Shown one piece after another: positions 15,307 through 24,166 of a stretch of DNA of 64,000 nt (position 1 is the stretch's first letter; each line of letters begins with the position of its first letter). Position numbers and translations under genes: made by a program. The stretch is from Nakamurella alba (lineage in GTDB: Bacteria > Actinomycetota > Actinomycetes > Mycobacteriales > Nakamurellaceae), in NCBI RefSeq assembly GCF_009707545.1, contig NZ_WLYK01000005.1:62001-126000 (forward strand), given 5' to 3'. Below the pieces are notes generated by a model. It saw only the letters and a program-made list of their open reading frames with translations, ran no database searches and was not told the DNA's origin.

Positions 15307-16377
15307 ATGACACGCATGAGCAGGGGTGAGACCCAGCAGCGCACCCGGGCCCGAGTGTTGTCCGCCGCACGCAGCGAGTTCGTCGAGCACGGTTTCCGGT
15401 CGGCCCGGATCGACTCCATCGCCGACCGGGCCGAGATGACGCGCGGCGCTGTCTACTCGAACTTCCCCGGCAAGCTGGCCCTGTACTTCTCCGTTCTCGC
15501 CGCCGACGCCGCGGCCGAACCCCTCCCGCTCCCGCCCGCCGTGGTCTCGGGACTGGACGACGCGCTCGGCCGGATCGCCCGCGGCCACCTCGCACGACTC
15601 CCGCTGGCCGTCGACGAGCGCCGGTCCCCCGACTTCCTGGGCGGCGACCTGCTGCCCGAGGTGGCGGACGACAACGGCGCCCGGGCCGCGATGAGCCAGC
15701 TCGTCGGCCTGCAGGCGATCGTGCTCGGCATCGCGTTCGAGTCGCTGCACGGCCGGCGGGTGACCCGGCAGCGCATGGTGCGGGTGGCCGAGGCGCTGCT
15801 CACCGTCTTCGCCGGCGCCCGCCAACTGGCCCACTCCGCGCCCGGCGCGGTGGACGCCATCCGGCTCGCCGAGGTGTGCGGCCGGCTGGAGATGGATCCC
15901 GACGATCGTTGGGACCCACCGCATCTCCCGTTCGTCGAGCCGGCGGAACGGGTCGACGACGAGTGGGTCACGCCGGTCGGGCTGGACCTGCTGCGGCGGT
16001 CGGTGGCCCGGCCCGGCACCGATGGTCTGGTCGCCGTGCTCGGCACCGCACGGCTGGCCGCGATCGAGGAGGCGCTGCGATCGACCGGCGCCCTGGAGCC
16101 GGTGCTGCTGGTGGTGGTCAGCTCCGAGCCGGCCGAGCTGATCCCGCTGGTCGAGCTGCAGATCGCCGAACTGGCACGGTATCTCGCGGACGGTGTGCCT
16201 GCCCGCTACTGGCCGCCGATGCGGATCGTCACCGACCGGACCGGGCAGCTGGCGGCGTCCTGCGGGATCGTCGAGGTGAACGAGCGCACCGAGGCGGCGG
16301 TGCGGATCCAGGACCGCCGGATCGTCGCCCGGGCCGCCGGTCCCGGCGCCTGCCACGCAGCGGCCATCGCCCGCTGA
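15307..16377 (+). CDS. TetR/AcrR family transcriptional regulator, extended C-terminus
   Basis: A 356-residue regulator. The N-terminal TetR helix-turn-helix is clear (TRARVLSAARSEFVEHGFRSARIDSIADRAEMTRGAVYSNFPGKLALY, about residues 13-60). The remaining 290 residues are much longer than the usual 150-residue ligand domain. The last third (ALEPVLLVVVSSEPAEL, ARYWPPMRIVTDRTGQLAASCGIVEVNER) looks like an added alpha/beta domain. A GGGGG run precedes the ATG, and a nested dyad at 15191-15248 lies upstream. It ends 24 bases before a convergent MFS gene. Its ligand and targets are not evident. Confidence 0.85.
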   Translation: MTRMSRGETQQRTRARVLSAARSEFVEHGFRSARIDSIADRAEMTRGAVYSNFPGKLALYFSVLAADAAAEPLPLPPAVVSGLDDALGRIARGHLARLPLAVDERRSPDFLGGDLLPEVADDNGARAAMSQLVGLQAIVLGIAFESLHGRRVTRQRMVRVAEALLTVFAGARQLAHSAPGAVDAIRLAEVCGRLEMDPDDRWDPPHLPFVEPAERVDDEWVTPVGLDLLRRSVARPGTDGLVAVLGTARLAAIEEALRSTGALEPVLLVVVSSEPAELIPLVELQIAELARYLADGVPARYWPPMRIVTDRTGQLAASCGIVEVNERTEAAVRIQDRRIVARAAGPGACHAAAIAR

Positions 16378-16401
16378 GTTCCCGCCGAGAGCTATTCGGA
16401 G

Positions 16402-17748
16402 TCAGGCGGTCTCGGGCGTCCCGCCGGACCGCGAGGTCCCGGACACCCCGGTCGGCAGCCGGCGGATCTGGAAGGAGACCAGCGCCGCCACCAGACACAT
16501 CCCGGCCGCTCCGAACCAGGCGATCGTGTAGGCACCGGTCTGGTCGCGCAGAAACCCGGCCGCCACCGACATCGCGGCCGCGCCCAACTGGTGCGAGGCG
16601 AACACCCAGCCGAAGACGATGGTCCCGTTCTCGCCGAACGCCTGCCGGCACAGCGCGACGGTCGGCGGCACCGTGGCCACCCAGTCCAGCCCGTAGACGA
16701 TGACGAACGCGATCACGCTGGGATGCACCGAGTCGCTGAGCATCCCGGGCAGCATCACCAGCCCGACACCCCGGAGGCCGTAGTAGACGGCGAGCAGCAC
16801 GCGCGGGTTGAAGCGGTCGGTGAGGTACCCCGAGGCGATGGTGCCGACGATGTCGAAGACGCCGACCACCGCGAGCAGGCCGGCGGCGGTCACCTCGCCC
16901 ATCCCGTGGTCGTGCGCGGCCGGGATGAAATGGGTGCCGATCAGGCCGTTCGTCGTCGCCCCGCAGATCGCGAAACCGGCCACCAGCGCCCAGAACGTGC
17001 GGTGGTGCGACGCCTCGCGCAGCACCCGGATGGCCCGCATCGCGGAGCCCTTCTGCCGCGTCGGCGGCACCACGATCTCGTCGGCCGGGGCACCGTAGGG
17101 AGTCACCTGCCGGTCGGCGGGGTGGTTGTGCAGGAACAGCAGCACCAGCGGCACCACCGCCAGGGCGGCGATCGCGATGATGATCGAGGCGGTGCGCCAG
17201 CCGCTGCTCTGCGTCGCGGCCGCGATGATCGGCAGGAAGATCAGCTGACCGGTCGCCGACCCGGCGGTCAGCACGCCGGTGACCAGACCGCGTCGCTTCA
17301 CGAACCACCGGCCGGCGATCGTCGCGGCGAAAACCAGTGCCATGGAACCTGTCCCGAGGCCGATCAGGACACCCCACAGCAACACCAACTGCCAGCTGGC
17401 GGTGACGAACACCGCGAAGCCACTGCCGGCGGCGATCACCACCAGCGCGACCGAGACCACCTGCTTGATGCCGAACCGGTCCATCAGCGCCGCGGCGAAC
17501 GGCGCGGTGAGGCCGAACAGCACCAGGTTGATGCCGACCGCCAGCGACAGCACCCCGCGGGACCAGCCGAACTCCTCCTGCAGCGGCACCATGAGCACGC
17601 TCGGCGCCGCACGGAAGCCGGCGGCACCGAGCAACGCGATGAAAGCGACTGCAGCGACCAGGATCCCGGGATGCACACGCCGCCGCCGGGGCGCCGGTGC
17701 GACGGGATCCACCAACAGGTCGGCGGGCGGGGTCTCGCGAGAGGTCAT
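16402..17748 (-). CDS. MFS transporter (OFA/monocarboxylate-like)
   Basis: A 448-residue transporter with 12 hydrophobic helices. After the basic N-terminus, helix 1 is HPGILVAAVAFIALLGAAG, followed by QEEFGWSRGVLSLAVGINLVLFGLTAPFAAALMDRFGIKQV, a signature of the oxalate/formate and monocarboxylate branch of the superfamily. The central cytoplasmic loop (DRQVTPYGAPADEIVVPPTRQKGSA cut at helix 7) separates the two halves. It is transcribed divergently from an HxlR regulator with a 90-bp gap, so that regulator is its probable controller. The substrate is unknown, likely an organic acid. Confidence 0.88.
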   Translation of the reverse strand: MTSRETPPADLLVDPVAPAPRRRRVHPGILVAAVAFIALLGAAGFRAAPSVLMVPLQEEFGWSRGVLSLAVGINLVLFGLTAPFAAALMDRFGIKQVVSVALVVIAAGSGFAVFVTASWQLVLLWGVLIGLGTGSMALVFAATIAGRWFVKRRGLVTGVLTAGSATGQLIFLPIIAAATQSSGWRTASIIIAIAALAVVPLVLLFLHNHPADRQVTPYGAPADEIVVPPTRQKGSAMRAIRVLREASHHRTFWALVAGFAICGATTNGLIGTHFIPAAHDHGMGEVTAAGLLAVVGVFDIVGTIASGYLTDRFNPRVLLAVYYGLRGVGLVMLPGMLSDSVHPSVIAFVIVYGLDWVATVPPTVALCRQAFGENGTIVFGWVFASHQLGAAAMSVAAGFLRDQTGAYTIAWFGAAGMCLVAALVSFQIRRLPTGVSGTSRSGGTPETA

Positions 17749-17838
17749 CGCACGGCCCTTCGATCGGGATGCTTCGGGTTGCCGGGCGCGAGCATGCCAC
17801 CTAAACTGTCTTCAAGCAAGCCAGAAAGTGAGGTCCAC

Positions 17839-18324
17839 ATGCCGCTGCGTTCCGACTGGTCCGAGGACCGGTGCCCGATCGCCCGGTCGCTGGACATCGT
17901 CGGCGACCCGTGGGTGCTGCTGATCCTGCGCCAGGCGCTGTCCGGTGTGCGCCGGTTCGACGACTTCCGCACCCAGATCGGCGTCGCCGACACCGTTCTC
18001 TCCCGGCGGCTGCGCGGCATGGTCGACGCCGGACTGCTGCGCCGCTCGCCCTACCTCGACGGCAATCGCACCCGGCAGGAGTACCTGCTCACCGAGGCCG
18101 GCGCGGACCTGTTGCCGGTACTCAACCAGCTCACGCTGTGGGGCGAGAAGCACCGCCCGCACACTGATCCCGGCGTGCACATGACCATCGTGCACGTCGG
18201 CTGCGGCGCCGTCAGCGACACCGCCGAGGTCTGCTCGTCCTGCGGTCAGGAGCTCACCCCGGACCAGGTCCGCTGGCGCAAGACCTGGCGCGAGGGGGAC
18301 CTGCAGCTCGTCGGTCCCGGCTGA
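17839..18324 (+). CDS. HxlR family winged-helix transcriptional regulator
   Basis: A 161-residue regulator. The HxlR signature is at the N-terminus: RCPIARSLDIVGDPWVLLILRQALSGVRRFDDFRTQ with the metal/redox-type Cys in CPIA. The wing helix is DTVLSRRLRGMVDAGLLRRSPY. The C-terminal 40 residues add a VGCG...CSSCGQ cysteine cluster beyond the usual domain, which may bind zinc. GTGAGG precedes ATG 17839. It is divergent from an MFS carrier and convergent with an aromatic FAD monooxygenase, which suggests control of uptake or turnover of a small organic compound. Confidence 0.9.
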   Translation: MPLRSDWSEDRCPIARSLDIVGDPWVLLILRQALSGVRRFDDFRTQIGVADTVLSRRLRGMVDAGLLRRSPYLDGNRTRQEYLLTEAGADLLPVLNQLTLWGEKHRPHTDPGVHMTIVHVGCGAVSDTAEVCSSCGQELTPDQVRWRKTWREGDLQLVGPG

Positions 18325-18337
18325 TCCGGCGGGACCG

Positions 18338-19987
18338 TCAGCGGCGGGGCACACCGACCGTGAGCAGCAGGTGGTGCGCCACCGCCTCGTCCGCGATGCC
18401 CGCCGACCGGAAGGACAGGTACCCGTCGGGCCGGATCAGCACCGTCGCCGGTTCCGGCCCGAAGCCGTAGTTGGCGGCCAGATGTCCGTGCACGTCGGCG
18501 ATCTCGCGACCGGCCGCGAGCGGGCGGGTCGGATCCGAGCCGCCGATCGTCCCGGGCCGCACCACGTAGGTGCGGACGTTCTCGATCGAGACGTCCTGTG
18601 CCGCATCAGCGGTCGCCGCGTCGGGCGCCCAGAGCAGCAGCACATGGCCGGTGCCGCGCAGGAACTCGTGCCAGCGGAGCGGTCCGGCGACGCCGTCCTG
18701 CTCGAGTCCGGTCGCGTCCGGCGCCCGGTCCCCGGGCAGCGGGCCCGTACCGTCCTCCGCAACACCGCCGTCCACAGCAGCGTTGAGCGGGGAGTCCGGG
18801 TAGCCGACCAGCAGCTGGGCCTCCCGCAGGATGATGGTGTCCCGGCCGCCACCACCGGTCTCGATGCCGCCACCGCGAGCCGCCCGCACGGTCCGGCCGA
18901 CCACCTCCTCGCCCACGGGATGCCGTTCGGCGTGGTAGCTGTCGAGCAGCCCGGGCGCGCCGTGACCGCTCACCGCCTGGGCGAGCTTCCAACCAAGGTT
19001 GTACGCGTCCTGCAGGCCGGTGTTCATGCCCTGGGCACCGGTCGGCGGATGGATGTGCGCGGCGTCGCCGGCGATGAAGGCCCGCCCGACCGAGTAGCGG
19101 TCGGCGAGGCGGTGGCTGATCCGGAACACCGACGACCAGCGCAGCCGGCCGGCGGTCACCGGCACCGGGGACAACCGGTCCAGCACCTCCTGGATGTGGT
19201 GCAGCTCCGGCTCCCGCCCGCCGGTGAAGCCATGGGTGATGCCGTCGGCACCGGTCGAACCCTGCGGCGCGAGCTCCGGCGGCACCAGCATCGACATCCG
19301 GTAGCGCTTGCGGCCGGGCAGCGGGATGGCGACCAGCAGGTCGTCGACCGCACCGTCGCCGGTCGTCCGGCTCGACCTGACCGCGTACCCCTGGGGCAGG
19401 TCCCAGTCGACCTCGACGTCGCCGAGCATGTAGGACTCCGGGAAGGCGTCGCCCTCGAACCCGATGCCCAGCGTCTTCCGGACGATGCTGTGCGCACCGT
19501 CCGCGCCGACGAGATACTCCGCCCGGACCGTCTTCTCGCCCGCGGGCGTCTGCAGCACGGCGGTGACACCGGCATCGTCCTGGGTGAACGAGAGGAGCCG
19601 GACCTCCCGCTGCAGCCGCCCACCGAGCCGCTCCAGATGCTCCTCGAGCACCCGCTCGGTCTCGTACTGCGGCAGCGCGGCGAACCGGTACGGCACCTGG
19701 TCGGGCACCTCGATGTCGATCTGGCCGACCAGCGCGCCGTCCTTGTAGACCTGCTGACCGCGCATCACGGTGCCGGCGTCCAGGGCCGACCGGACGATGC
19801 CGATCTGGTCGAGGATCTCCAGCGTGCGCGGCTGCACGCCGATGGCCTTGGCCCACAGCGGTCGCGCGGCCAGTGCATCGACGATCAGCACGTCGACCCC
19901 GCGCCGGCGCAGCTCGACCGCCGCCATCAGACCGATCGGTCCACCTCCGGCGACCAGGACCTGGGTCTGGGTGGGCAGGGTCGTCAC
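18338..19987 (-). CDS. FAD-dependent aromatic ring monooxygenase (PheA/TfdB type)
   Basis: A 549-residue flavoprotein hydroxylase. The FAD-binding Rossmann motif is VAGGGPIGLMAAVELRRRG at residues 11-29. The NADPH/FAD motif is EYLVGADGAHSIVRKTLG, and the second FAD motif is AFIAGDAAHIHPPTGAQGMNTGLQDAYNLGWKLA near residue 310. The C-terminal 170 residues form the thioredoxin-like domain of phenol hydroxylase relatives (HVLLLWAPDA, ATVLIRPDGYLSFR). Such enzymes hydroxylate phenols, or polyketide and antibiotic substrates, with NAD(P)H. The gene is convergent with hxlR-type regulator 17839. The substrate is not predictable. Confidence 0.9.
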   Translation of the reverse strand: MTTLPTQTQVLVAGGGPIGLMAAVELRRRGVDVLIVDALAARPLWAKAIGVQPRTLEILDQIGIVRSALDAGTVMRGQQVYKDGALVGQIDIEVPDQVPYRFAALPQYETERVLEEHLERLGGRLQREVRLLSFTQDDAGVTAVLQTPAGEKTVRAEYLVGADGAHSIVRKTLGIGFEGDAFPESYMLGDVEVDWDLPQGYAVRSSRTTGDGAVDDLLVAIPLPGRKRYRMSMLVPPELAPQGSTGADGITHGFTGGREPELHHIQEVLDRLSPVPVTAGRLRWSSVFRISHRLADRYSVGRAFIAGDAAHIHPPTGAQGMNTGLQDAYNLGWKLAQAVSGHGAPGLLDSYHAERHPVGEEVVGRTVRAARGGGIETGGGGRDTIILREAQLLVGYPDSPLNAAVDGGVAEDGTGPLPGDRAPDATGLEQDGVAGPLRWHEFLRGTGHVLLLWAPDAATADAAQDVSIENVRTYVVRPGTIGGSDPTRPLAAGREIADVHGHLAANYGFGPEPATVLIRPDGYLSFRSAGIADEAVAHHLLLTVGVPRR

Positions 19988-20164
19988 AGGAACCTCCGGA
20001 TGGGATGCACACGGGCACGATCACGAGCGGTCACACCGGCGGAGGCCGCACAGGCGTCCGGACCAGTGCGAACCGGACAGAACGGTGTTCTCCGCACCTG
20101 TAGTGGATGCTAACGGCCGAGTGGCGGGGCTGCAGGGGCGGCCTCCCGTGTGACGGGCGGGGAT

Positions 20165-20178
20165 GATCCAGTTGGAAC
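20165..20178. repeat. Variant 14-bp palindrome after the NUDIX gene
   Basis: GATCCAGTTGGAAC differs at two positions from the family consensus. It lies 11 bases beyond the minus-strand NUDIX stop codon, a position like that seen at five other genes. The remainder of the 200-bp gap to the monooxygenase start shows nothing distinct. Confidence 0.6.
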
Positions 20179-20189
20179 GTCCCCCGCGC

Positions 20190-20660
20190 CTACGGCGTAC
20201 CGAGCAGTGCAGCCAGCCGCTCGAGGAAAGGACGCTGCCCGGCCAGGATCTTGACCGCGGCGGCATCCAGGTCGAACCACTCGGCGCGGTCGACCTCGGG
20301 CACCCGGATGGTCCGTCCCGAGCGGGGCGGCCATTCGAGCTCGATCTCGTTCGACACCACCGTCGCCGGGTCCAGGTCTGCCTCCCGTGCCCAGCACAGC
20401 ACCGTCTTGGCCGACGACTGGCGGACGCTGCCGAGGTCCAGGTCGGGACCGACCCCGTCGGGCAGGGACCCCGTCTCCTCGGCGAACTCGCGCAGTGCCG
20501 CGGCGTGCGGCTCCTCCTCGCCCGGCACGAACTCGCCCTTCGGCACCGACCAGGCGCCATCGTCCTTGCGCGCCCAGAACGGCCCGCCGGGATGGGCCAG
20601 CAACACCTCGACCTTTCCTGCACCGCGCCGGAACAGCAGCAGTCCCGCGCTCGTCCTCAT
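20190..20660 (-). CDS. NUDIX hydrolase
   Basis: A 156-residue single-domain hydrolase. The Nudix box is GEFVPGEEEPHAAALREFAEETG (shown in part: GX5EX7REFAEETG), with the helix REFAEETG providing the metal-binding glutamates. N-terminal strands SAGLLLFRRGAGKVEVLLAHPGGPFWARKD are typical of small Nudix phosphohydrolases with DUF4916/YjhB-like features. It probably hydrolyses a nucleoside diphosphate derivative. Its ATG overlaps the CDF transporter stop (ATGA), so it is the third gene of an emfourin-CDF-NUDIX unit. Confidence 0.9.
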   Translation of the reverse strand: MRTSAGLLLFRRGAGKVEVLLAHPGGPFWARKDDGAWSVPKGEFVPGEEEPHAAALREFAEETGSLPDGVGPDLDLGSVRQSSAKTVLCWAREADLDPATVVSNEIELEWPPRSGRTIRVPEVDRAEWFDLDAAAVKILAGQRPFLERLAALLGTP

Positions 20661-21772
20661 TGCTGCACCCCCCGCTCCTCCGGCGGTGCCGGATCAGTGC
20701 GCGCCACCAGCGACGGCTCGTCCGGCGCCGACAGGCTCAGCGTGGCGGCCACGATCACCGGCGACTCGCAGATCCGCGCCTCCAGCGCCCGCAGCCGGAC
20801 GGCGGTCCGGTGCTCGACGTCGTCGCCTGCCAGGTCGACGTCGGCCACCAGGTACATCCGCCGCGGACCGACCACCTCCAGCCGCAGCGCGGTCACCCGG
20901 TCCACCTCGGGCATCCGGAGCAGCGCCGCGATGGTCGCCGACCGCACCCGTGGATCGGCCTCCTGACCGACCAGGAACCGGCGGTTCCGGTTGATCAGCA
21001 CGATCGCGACCACGCCGAGCATCACACCCAGCAGGATCGAGGCGATCGCGTCCGGCGTGCTGGACCCGGTCAGCTGGTGGGCAAGCAGGCCGGCGGCGGC
21101 GATGACCAGGCCGATGAGCGCGGCGGCGTCCTCGGCGAAGACCGCGCGCAAGGTCGGGTCCGAGGTCACCATCACATGTTCGAGCAGGTCGCGGTCCATC
21201 CCGGCGGCCTCCCGCCGGGCCTGCCGGACCGATTGCAGGAAGCTGATGCCCTCCAGCACGAAGGCGACCGCCAGCACCAGGTAGCCGAGCAGGAAGTGCT
21301 CGGCCGGCTCCGGGCTGCGCAACTCGTTGATGCCGTGGGTGATGCTCACCGCCGATCCCGCGGCGAACAGACCGAGCGCCGCGAACAGCGCCCAGACGTA
21401 GGCCTCCCGGCCGTAGCCCAGCGGCTGGCGTTCGTCCGGCGCTTTGCGCGCGCGGCGCTCGGCGATGAGCAGGAAGACCTCGTTGCCGGTGTCGGCCCAG
21501 GAGTGCGCGGCCTCGGCCAGCAGCGACGCGGACCCGGTGATGCCGGCGACGATCGACTTCGCGATCGCCACCAGCAGGTTCGCGGTGAAGGCGACCACGA
21601 CGGTGACGAAGCTCTGCGGGGTTTCCCCGTTCCCGTCCGGTCGCGCGGTGCCCGGCCGTTCGTAGCCCGGTTCGTGCAGGGCGTCGAGGTCGGCGGGGGC
21701 GGTCGGGACCGTCACCGTGCGATCGGTGGCCGGCACCTCAGCCCTGTCCGCTCCCGGTTCGTCGGCGGTCAC
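20657..21772 (-). CDS. Cation diffusion facilitator family transporter
   Basis: A 371-residue membrane transporter with a 45-residue polar N-terminus and five to six helices. Helix 2 carries SASLLAEAAHSWADTGNEVFLL, and helix 5 carries AVFAEDAAALIGLVIAAAG; the H/D pairs in these helices form the metal site of CDF exporters. The C-terminal cytoplasmic domain (RVTALRLEVVGPRRMYLVADVDLAGD) fits the CDF dimerisation module. The expected role is efflux of zinc, manganese or another divalent cation. GTG 21772 overlaps the emfourin stop and the gene's own stop overlaps the NUDIX start, both by four bases. Confidence 0.88.
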   Translation of the reverse strand: MTADEPGADRAEVPATDRTVTVPTAPADLDALHEPGYERPGTARPDGNGETPQSFVTVVVAFTANLLVAIAKSIVAGITGSASLLAEAAHSWADTGNEVFLLIAERRARKAPDERQPLGYGREAYVWALFAALGLFAAGSAVSITHGINELRSPEPAEHFLLGYLVLAVAFVLEGISFLQSVRQARREAAGMDRDLLEHVMVTSDPTLRAVFAEDAAALIGLVIAAAGLLAHQLTGSSTPDAIASILLGVMLGVVAIVLINRNRRFLVGQEADPRVRSATIAALLRMPEVDRVTALRLEVVGPRRMYLVADVDLAGDDVEHRTAVRLRALEARICESPVIVAATLSLSAPDEPSLVARTDPAPPEERGVQQ

Positions 21773-22104
21773 AGCGGTGGTGCGGGGACGGCGCGTCGGG
21801 TGAGCGCGGACAGCAGCGGGCGGACGTCGTCGGGAACCGACCGGTCCGGCCAGGCGAACTGCTCGGCCCGCTCCCCGTCGTCCAGCCGCAGCAGGTAGGT
21901 GAAGCCGTCCGCCATCCCCGGCCGACCGAACGGCCCGGAGGGCTCCCCGTCCGACGCAGGCGGCAGCGCGTCAGCCAGGTCCCCGGTCCACAGCCGGAAC
22001 GCGATGCCGGCCGGCTCGGCGTCCAGGGCCTCGACCTCGAGATCGGCGCGCAGCACGATCCCGGCCAGCCCGCCGGAGCGGTCGAAGGCGATGCGCAGCG
22101 CCAC
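21769..22104 (-). CDS. Emfourin-like protealysin inhibitor
   Basis: A 111-residue protein starting VALRIAFDRSGGLAGIVLRADLEV and ending FAWPDRSVPDDVRPLLSALTRRA. The FxRSGGxAG start, the YLLRLDDGE strand and the closing P..LRPLL helix are features of emfourins, small protein inhibitors of protealysin-like M4 peptidases. GTG 22104 is preceded by GGAGG at the right distance; GTG 22125 is an alternative. It begins an operon with a CDF transporter and a NUDIX hydrolase through a four-base overlap. A protealysin-like M4 peptidase is encoded 1 kb away at 23108-24166, separated by an oppositely oriented LLM gene. Confidence 0.75.
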   Translation of the reverse strand: MALRIAFDRSGGLAGIVLRADLEVEALDAEPAGIAFRLWTGDLADALPPASDGEPSGPFGRPGMADGFTYLLRLDDGERAEQFAWPDRSVPDDVRPLLSALTRRAVPAPPL

Positions 22105-22148
22105 GCCCACCTCCCGTCCGGTCACCTTGCAGCGTAGGCCCGCCGCCG

Positions 22149-22168
22149 GACGTTCCAGCTGGAACGTC
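22149..22168. repeat. 20-bp perfect palindrome containing GTTCCAGCTGGAAC
   Basis: The 14-bp palindrome at 22152-22165 is extended to GACGTTCCAGCTGGAACGTC at 22149-22168. It lies between divergent genes, 45 bases before the emfourin start and 53 before the LLM oxidoreductase start. Here it cannot act as a simple 3' element, so an operator or barrier role is possible. Confidence 0.75.
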
Positions 22169-22221
22169 GCCCGCGATGTCCCGGCCGGAATGGTGACGCC
22201 GCCGGCCGGGTTGGTCCGGAC

Positions 22222-23094
22222 ATGACTTCTGCGACCACCGGATCCGGCGACACCCTCCACGACATCGGTCAGTTCGGCGTGTGGCGCGGCTACCAGCACG
22301 TCTCGCCCGAGCTCGCGGCGGAGATCGAGAAGCTGGGCTTCGGTGCGGTGTGGCTGGGCAGTTCACCGGGCGAGGACCTGGAGACGGTCGAAGGTCTGCT
22401 GGCCGCCACCGAGCACCTGGTGGTCGCCACCGGGATCGTCAACGTCTGGGCCGCGGCGCCGGCGGCCACCGCCGCGTCGTACCACCGGATCGAGCAGCGG
22501 TTCCCCGGCCGGTTCCTGCTGGGCATCGGTATCGGCCACCCGGAACACACCGCCGAGTACCGGTCGCCCTACGAGGCACTGGTCGAGTACCTCGACGTGC
22601 TCGACGCGGAAGGGGTGCCGGCCGACCGCCGGGTGCTGGCCGCGCTCGGCCCCCGCGTGCTCCGGCTGGCCCGGGACCGCACCCGCGGCGCCCACCCGTA
22701 CCTGGTGCCCGCCACCTACACCCGGCAGGCCCGGGAGATCCTCGGCGTCGGGCCGCTGCTCGCGCCCGAGCACAAAGTGGTGCTGGAGACCGACCCGGTG
22801 GCCGCCCGGGCCGTCGGACGCCCGCCGGTGGACCGCCCGTACCTGCACCTGCGGAACTACGTCAGCAATCTCGAGCGACTCGGCTGGACCGAGGCCGACA
22901 TCGCCGACGGCGGGTCGGACGCACTGATCGACGCGCTGGTCGCCCACGGCACGGCGAGTGCCGTGGCCGCACAGCTGCGGGAGCACCTGGCCGCCGGGGC
23001 GGACCACGTCCCGGTGCAGGTGCTGCCGCAGTCCGGTGACCCGCTGCCCGCGCTGCGCGAGCTCGCCGCGGCGCTGGAGCTACCAGGCGCCTGA
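22222..23094 (+). CDS. LLM-class (F420-type) oxidoreductase
   Basis: A 290-residue protein of the luciferase-like monooxygenase fold. Motifs include EIEKLGFGAVWLGSSPGEDLETVEGLLAATEHLVVATGIVNVWAA near residues 30-80 and RFPGRFLLGIGIGHPEH, which are typical of actinobacterial F420-dependent TIGR03620-type proteins. Such enzymes reduce or oxidise substrates with coenzyme F420. The gene is inserted, in the opposite direction, between the emfourin inhibitor and M4 protease genes. No ribosome binding site is clear upstream of the ATG. The substrate is unknown. Confidence 0.88.
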   Translation: MTSATTGSGDTLHDIGQFGVWRGYQHVSPELAAEIEKLGFGAVWLGSSPGEDLETVEGLLAATEHLVVATGIVNVWAAAPAATAASYHRIEQRFPGRFLLGIGIGHPEHTAEYRSPYEALVEYLDVLDAEGVPADRRVLAALGPRVLRLARDRTRGAHPYLVPATYTRQAREILGVGPLLAPEHKVVLETDPVAARAVGRPPVDRPYLHLRNYVSNLERLGWTEADIADGGSDALIDALVAHGTASAVAAQLREHLAAGADHVPVQVLPQSGDPLPALRELAAALELPGA

Positions 23095-23107
23095 CCCCGG
23101 CACCGGT

Positions 23108-24166
23108 TCAGGAAGCCGGGACCACCTTCACCGCGTCCCACCCGGCACGGACGGCGTCGGCCTCGGCGGAGTCGTCGCCGAACGCGGTGACGGCGTGGGT
23201 GACGGTGAGCCCGGCGAACGCGGCGAAGTCGGCATCCGCGGACAGCGCCGGGTCGGTGAGCGTGGAGTACCAGATCTGCGCCGGCGCCTCCCAGGCGTTC
23301 CCGCCCAGCGCCATCGCCGCGGTGCAGAACGCCAGGTTCGGGATGCCGGAGTTGATGTGCACACCGCCGTTGTCGGCGGAGGTCTCGACGTACTCGTCCA
23401 TGGTGGCCGGCTGGTTGTCGTACTTGTTCGCGGTCCCCGGTGCCTTCATCGACCGCAGGGCCGGCAGCAGCAGCGGGCCGACCACGTCGGCGCCGATCAG
23501 CCAGTCGGCGTCGACCGCGGACTGGCCCAGCAACCGCTGCCGGACCAGGATCCCGAACACGTCGGACACCGACTCGTTGAGCGCGCCGGACTGTCCCTGA
23601 TAGGTGAGGTTCGCGGTGTACTGGGTGACGCCGTGGCTCAGCTCGTGGCCGATGACGTCGAGCCCGGCGGTGGTGTCCAGCAAGGTCTGGCCGTCCCCGT
23701 CGCCGAAGTACATGTACTGCCCGTCCCAGAACGCGTTGTCGTAGTCGGTGCCGTAGTGCACCAGCCCGACCAGCGGGGAGCCGGCGTCGTCGATCGAGTT
23801 GCGGCCCAGCACCTGCCAGAAGAAGTCGTAGGTGTGGCCGAAGGCGTCGTACGCCTGGTTGACCGACACGTCGTCGACGGGATCGTCACCCTCGCCGCGG
23901 ACCAGCACCCCCGGCTCGTAGGCGGTGGAGTGCTGCTGGTCGTGGATCCGGCGGGTGGGCGTGCCGCCCGGAGCGACGGCGACCGCAGGACGCTGCTGCG
24001 GCAGCAGCGAGGCGAGCTGGGCGCGGCGGGCCCGGAAGTCGCCGTCCAGCTCGACGGTGCGCAGCACGGCGCTCTCCACCTGGCGCAGACCCGGTGCACC
24101 GGCGGCACTGTCGCGGATCACCCGCAGCAGCAGGTCCGGCGGAAGGATGCAGTTCAGGTGACCCAT
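23108..24166 (-). CDS. Protealysin-like M4 family metallopeptidase
   Basis: A 352-residue thermolysin-family zinc protease. A short N-terminal propeptide of about 50 residues contains ILPPDLLLRVI, the conserved motif of protealysin-like precursors. The zinc site HELSH is at residues 174-178, the third ligand is in GALNESVSD, and the catalytic histidine is in DNGGVHINSGIPN. There is no signal peptide, as in protealysins, which leave the cell by an unknown route or act inside. The paired inhibitor (emfourin) gene is at 21769-22104 on the same strand, separated by an LLM gene on the other strand. A 284-bp upstream gap has no gene. Confidence 0.92.
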   Translation of the reverse strand: MGHLNCILPPDLLLRVIRDSAAGAPGLRQVESAVLRTVELDGDFRARRAQLASLLPQQRPAVAVAPGGTPTRRIHDQQHSTAYEPGVLVRGEGDDPVDDVSVNQAYDAFGHTYDFFWQVLGRNSIDDAGSPLVGLVHYGTDYDNAFWDGQYMYFGDGDGQTLLDTTAGLDVIGHELSHGVTQYTANLTYQGQSGALNESVSDVFGILVRQRLLGQSAVDADWLIGADVVGPLLLPALRSMKAPGTANKYDNQPATMDEYVETSADNGGVHINSGIPNLAFCTAAMALGGNAWEAPAQIWYSTLTDPALSADADFAAFAGLTVTHAVTAFGDDSAEADAVRAGWDAVKVVPAS

